Part shown: piece by piece, positions 62,080 through 64,000 of the stretch
Numbering within the stretch: position 1 is the first letter of the stretch
How the letters are laid out: every line of letters begins with the position of its first letter
NCBI GenBank assembly: GCA_024397935.1
Contig: CP073743.1
Coordinates: forward strand, 124,001 to 188,000
Direction of reading: 5' to 3'
Origin: a bacterium SCSIO 12844
GTDB lineage: Bacteria; Pseudomonadota; Gammaproteobacteria; Francisellales; Francisellaceae
Length of the DNA stretch: 64,000 bases
The notes under the pieces: model-generated
The model's database searches: none
Told to the model about the DNA's origin: nothing
The model's input: only the letters and a program-made list of their open reading frames with translations
Position numbers and translations under genes: made by a program

Positions 62080-63384
62080 ATGAACAATCAATTTAAAAAA
62101 CATCTATCTATACCAGGTTTATTACACACATTAAGAAATAGCTTTGCAAAAGCTACTGATAGGAAGTCATCCAGCATTTACTCACTTGTTGATTGTTTGA
62201 TGTGTGGCATGGCAGTATTTGGAATGAAGTATCCTTCATTACTTAAATTTGATAAAGATATGCGATCAGAGGGCAGTTTGGTTAAAAATAATATTAGCTC
62301 ATTATATAAAGTTGAAAAAGTGCCATGTGATACATATTTACGTGAACGTTTAGATGAAATTGATTATCTTCAATTACGTCAGTCATTTAATGCATTACTA
62401 AGCAATCTACAAAGAGGTAAAGTTCTAGAGCAATATTGTTTTTATAATGATTATTATTTGATTTCCAGTGACGGCACAGGGATGTTTTCATCACATGAAG
62501 TGCATTGTGATAATTGCTGTGTAAAACATCACCGTAATGGAACAAAAACTTATTATCATCAAATGTTGTGTGCTTCGATTGTACATCCTGATATAAAGCA
62601 AGTGATTCCATTAGCGCCTGAGCCAATTATTAAAAGTGATGGAACAAAGAAAAATGATTGTGAGCGAAATGCAGCCAAACGTTTAATTAAACGTCTTCGC
62701 CAAGAACACCCGCACTTAGCAATGATTTTTGTTGAAGATGCCTTATATGCCAATGGCCCTCATATTGATGACCTAAACAAACATAATATTCATTATATTC
62801 TAGGAGTAAAACCAAGTGATCATACCTGGCTTTTTGACTGGGTTAAAGCAAGTAAATCCGAGTTTTTGTCGATGTCACTAGAGGGTGTTAAACATGAATT
62901 TGAGTGGGTTAATCAAGCTGAATTAAATGAAACTAGAAGTGATATTAAGGTTAACTTTTTGTCTTATAAACAGACAAATAAAAAAGGTAAAGTACAGCAT
63001 TTTACTTGGGTGACAGACCTTGATCTTAATTCAAACAATGTATTTAAAATAATGACAGGAGCACGTGCACGCTGGAAAATTGAAAATGAGACATTTAATA
63101 CATTAAAAAATCAAGGGTATAATTTTGAACACAATTTTGGTCATGGAGCAAACAACTTATGTACAGTATTTGGCTTTTTGATGCTATTGGCATTTTTGGT
63201 AGATCAAATTCAAGAACTATGCTGTCCATTATTTAAGTCGGCATTAAAAAAATTAGAGACAAGAAGTCGTTTATGGGACAGAATAAGAAGTGCTTTTTTT
63301 ATAGCACAGATTAATAGTTGGGAAGCGCTATATTTACACCTATCAGGAAAAGTTAAAGCCCAATTGATCATCGACACTGGTTAA
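62080..63384 (+). CDS. DDE transposase (IS4-like/ISNCY group)
   Basis: This intact 434-residue transposase has catalytic residues likely Asp in 'YLISSDGTGMFSSHEVH' (about 130), Asp in 'LAMIFVEDALYANGPHI' and Glu in 'GARARWKIENETFNTLKNQG' (about 335-354). That last motif resembles the R-x3-E motif of IS4-type enzymes. A Cys/His cluster ('HCDNCCVKHHRNGTKTYYHQ') may bind zinc. It lies 76 bases after the left inverted repeat, with no clear ribosome binding site at the ATG. No frameshift or premature stop is seen. Confidence 0.88.
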   Translation: MNNQFKKHLSIPGLLHTLRNSFAKATDRKSSSIYSLVDCLMCGMAVFGMKYPSLLKFDKDMRSEGSLVKNNISSLYKVEKVPCDTYLRERLDEIDYLQLRQSFNALLSNLQRGKVLEQYCFYNDYYLISSDGTGMFSSHEVHCDNCCVKHHRNGTKTYYHQMLCASIVHPDIKQVIPLAPEPIIKSDGTKKNDCERNAAKRLIKRLRQEHPHLAMIFVEDALYANGPHIDDLNKHNIHYILGVKPSDHTWLFDWVKASKSEFLSMSLEGVKHEFEWVNQAELNETRSDIKVNFLSYKQTNKKGKVQHFTWVTDLDLNSNNVFKIMTGARARWKIENETFNTLKNQGYNFEHNFGHGANNLCTVFGFLMLLAFLVDQIQELCCPLFKSALKKLETRSRLWDRIRSAFFIAQINSWEALYLHLSGKVKAQLIIDTG

Positions 63385-63530
63385 TTATATTTTGCCATGA
63401 ACATCGTGTTTTTAACTATACCCGGTTATTTATTAATGAGACATAAAAATCTAATATACGGTGCATATGCTGTAGCGGTAAGTATTGTCAATGAGAATGC
63501 TAATGGAATTAATAATTAAATGAAAAATTA
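63385..63530. other. Right non-coding end of the IS element
   Basis: These 146 AT-rich bases lie between the transposase stop and the right inverted repeat. No second ORF such as an accessory or passenger gene is seen, and no clear terminator. Confidence 0.4.
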
Positions 63531-63559
63531 AGCGGGAATAGCTGTTAAAACTTAAGTTA

Positions 63560-63715
63560 TTGTTTGCATTATGAACTTCTGTGTTATACTTAGTGGTTGA
63601 AAGAGAAGTTAGTAATGGCCATGACTTTGACGAAGCATCTGACAAATCTAAGTTTAACTTCATTATCTCTAGTGTCTCTTTCAGTGAAATGTTACTTATT
63701 GTAGAGGAAAAAAAC
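63560..63715 (+). promoter_or_regulatory. Promoter and structured leader of the RRM gene
   Basis: A likely -10 box TATACT lies at 63585-63590 with a weak -35 around 63560-63566. The roughly 120-base leader contains an inverted repeat TGAAAGAGA (63598-63606) and TCTCTTTCA (63675-63683), with an inner AAGTTA (63606-63611)/TAACTT (63655-63660). It could fold into a long hairpin that ends just before the ribosome binding site GAGG (63704-63707). Regulation by temperature or by the RNA-binding protein itself is inference. Confidence 0.5.
63615..63704 (+). CDS. Small upstream ORF in the RRM leader (29 codons)
   Basis: This ATG-to-TAG ORF of 29 residues begins MAMTLTKHLTNLSLTSLSLV. Its stop overlaps the ribosome binding site region of the RRM gene, 11 bases before the GTG start. 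It is rich in Leu, Ser and Thr and covers the hairpin arms, so translating ribosomes would melt the structure. An AGAAG about six bases upstream of the ATG may serve as a weak ribosome binding site. Being short, it could also be chance. Confidence 0.3.
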   Translation: MAMTLTKHLTNLSLTSLSLVSLSVKCYLL

Positions 63716-64000
63716 GTGCAAAATACGAAAGTCTATGTAGGAAATTTATCTTACAACCTATCGGAAGCGGATTTACATGAAGCCTTTGGCAACTGTGGTG
63801 AAATCCAAGAAGTTAAACTAATTACAGATCGTCAAACTGGTCGTTCAAAAGGATTTGCATTTATTACTTTTGAAAATGAAGAAGCAGTTCAAGATGCATT
63901 GGAACTTAATGGTACTGAGCTTGATAAACGTAGAGTCAATGTAAGTATCGCCAAGCCTCAAAATAGAACTGGTGGCGGTGGCGGTTCAACTCGTCGTAGT
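63716..64000 (+). CDS. RRM RNA-binding protein, glycine-rich, partial (3' end outside window)
   Basis: Ninety-five codons are visible from a GTG start at 63716, preceded by GAGG. The protein is a single RNA-recognition motif: RNP2 'VYVGNLSYNL' (residues 5-14) and RNP1 'SKGFAFITFE' (about 44-53), then a Gly/Arg-rich tail beginning 'GGGGGSTRR'. Such small proteins bind single-stranded RNA and resemble eukaryotic and cyanobacterial glycine-rich RNA-binding proteins that respond to cold. The leader has a hairpin and a small upstream ORF. The C-terminal end is cut off by the window. Confidence 0.93.
   Translation, partial: MQNTKVYVGNLSYNLSEADLHEAFGNCGEIQEVKLITDRQTGRSKGFAFITFENEEAVQDALELNGTELDKRRVNVSIAKPQNRTGGGGGSTRRS

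Larger units (their letters stand above)
61991..63544 (+). mobile_element. Insertion sequence, about 1.55 kb, complete with IRs and 9-bp target duplication
   Basis: Terminal inverted repeats CAGCAATTCCCGCT (61991-62004) and, read on the other strand, CAGCTATTCCCGCT (63531-63544) match 13 of 14. They are flanked by an identical 9-base direct repeat TTAAAACTT at 61982-61990 and 63545-63553, the expected target-site duplication. One transposase gene fills the element. IRs, target duplication and an intact ORF indicate a recent, possibly active insertion. It sits between the pilD upstream region and the promoter of the RRM gene. A 9-bp duplication agrees with IS4-type elements, but family is not proven. 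Confidence 0.9.

Overview
The window is AT-rich, densely coded bacterial DNA. Convergent genes often overlap or abut, and intergenic gaps are short. The gene content (4.5S RNA next to dnaX, a divergent yggS/pilT pair, glnD beside the prepilin peptidase, a proteobacterial T6SS with a TssJ lipoprotein, and MHS-type transporters) points to a low-GC gammaproteobacterium, perhaps in the Legionellales/Thiotrichales neighbourhood. No genus is assigned, and no rRNA or tRNA gene was seen.

Layout. 1-2500: an eroded accessory end. It holds a partial CopG-like antitoxin with a toxin stub, an orphan XRE/HigA-like regulator with a readable promoter/operator, a probable transposase relic, a cold-shock protein and an unknown small protein. 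2500-13400: metabolism, detoxification and efflux. It has a membrane fatty acid desaturase, two MHS-family transporters, a MarR regulator divergent from a TetX-like flavin monooxygenase (with a 16-bp inverted repeat between them), a VOC protein and a CusBA-type metal efflux pair without its outer-membrane partner. 13500-26700: assorted enzymes and membrane proteins. These include a 2OG-Fe(II) oxygenase, a queuosine-precursor transporter, a large MscS-type channel, and an apparent operon of a small MscS-like protein, a CorA/ZntB-like transporter, RimK, an AstE/ASPA-like hydrolase, a RimB-like retropepsin and a His-rich DUF4396-like protein. An aldo/keto reductase and a Bcr/CflA drug exporter follow.

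26900-50300: a complete type VI secretion system with all 13 core components. The minus-strand arm carries tssH, tssI (vgrG), a DUF4150 PAAR-like protein, a DUF3540-like protein and two pentapeptide-repeat proteins, one fused to a DUF2169 domain. The plus-strand arm is tssB-C-D(hcp)-E-F-G-J-K-L-M-A. No classical toxin domain is visible in the arm that should carry cargo, so the VgrG/PAAR/DUF3540/pentapeptide module is the main candidate for new biology. tssE contains an A7G7 tract that could permit phase variation.

50300-64000: conserved housekeeping genes (yggS, pilT, 4.5S RNA, dnaX, glnD, prepilin peptidase). With them are a second MscS-like/CorA gene pair paralogous to the first, an unrecognised 443-residue protein with a cupin-like His motif, an intact IS element with terminal inverted repeats and a perfect 9-bp target duplication, and the start of an RRM RNA-binding protein preceded by a structured leader with a small upstream ORF.
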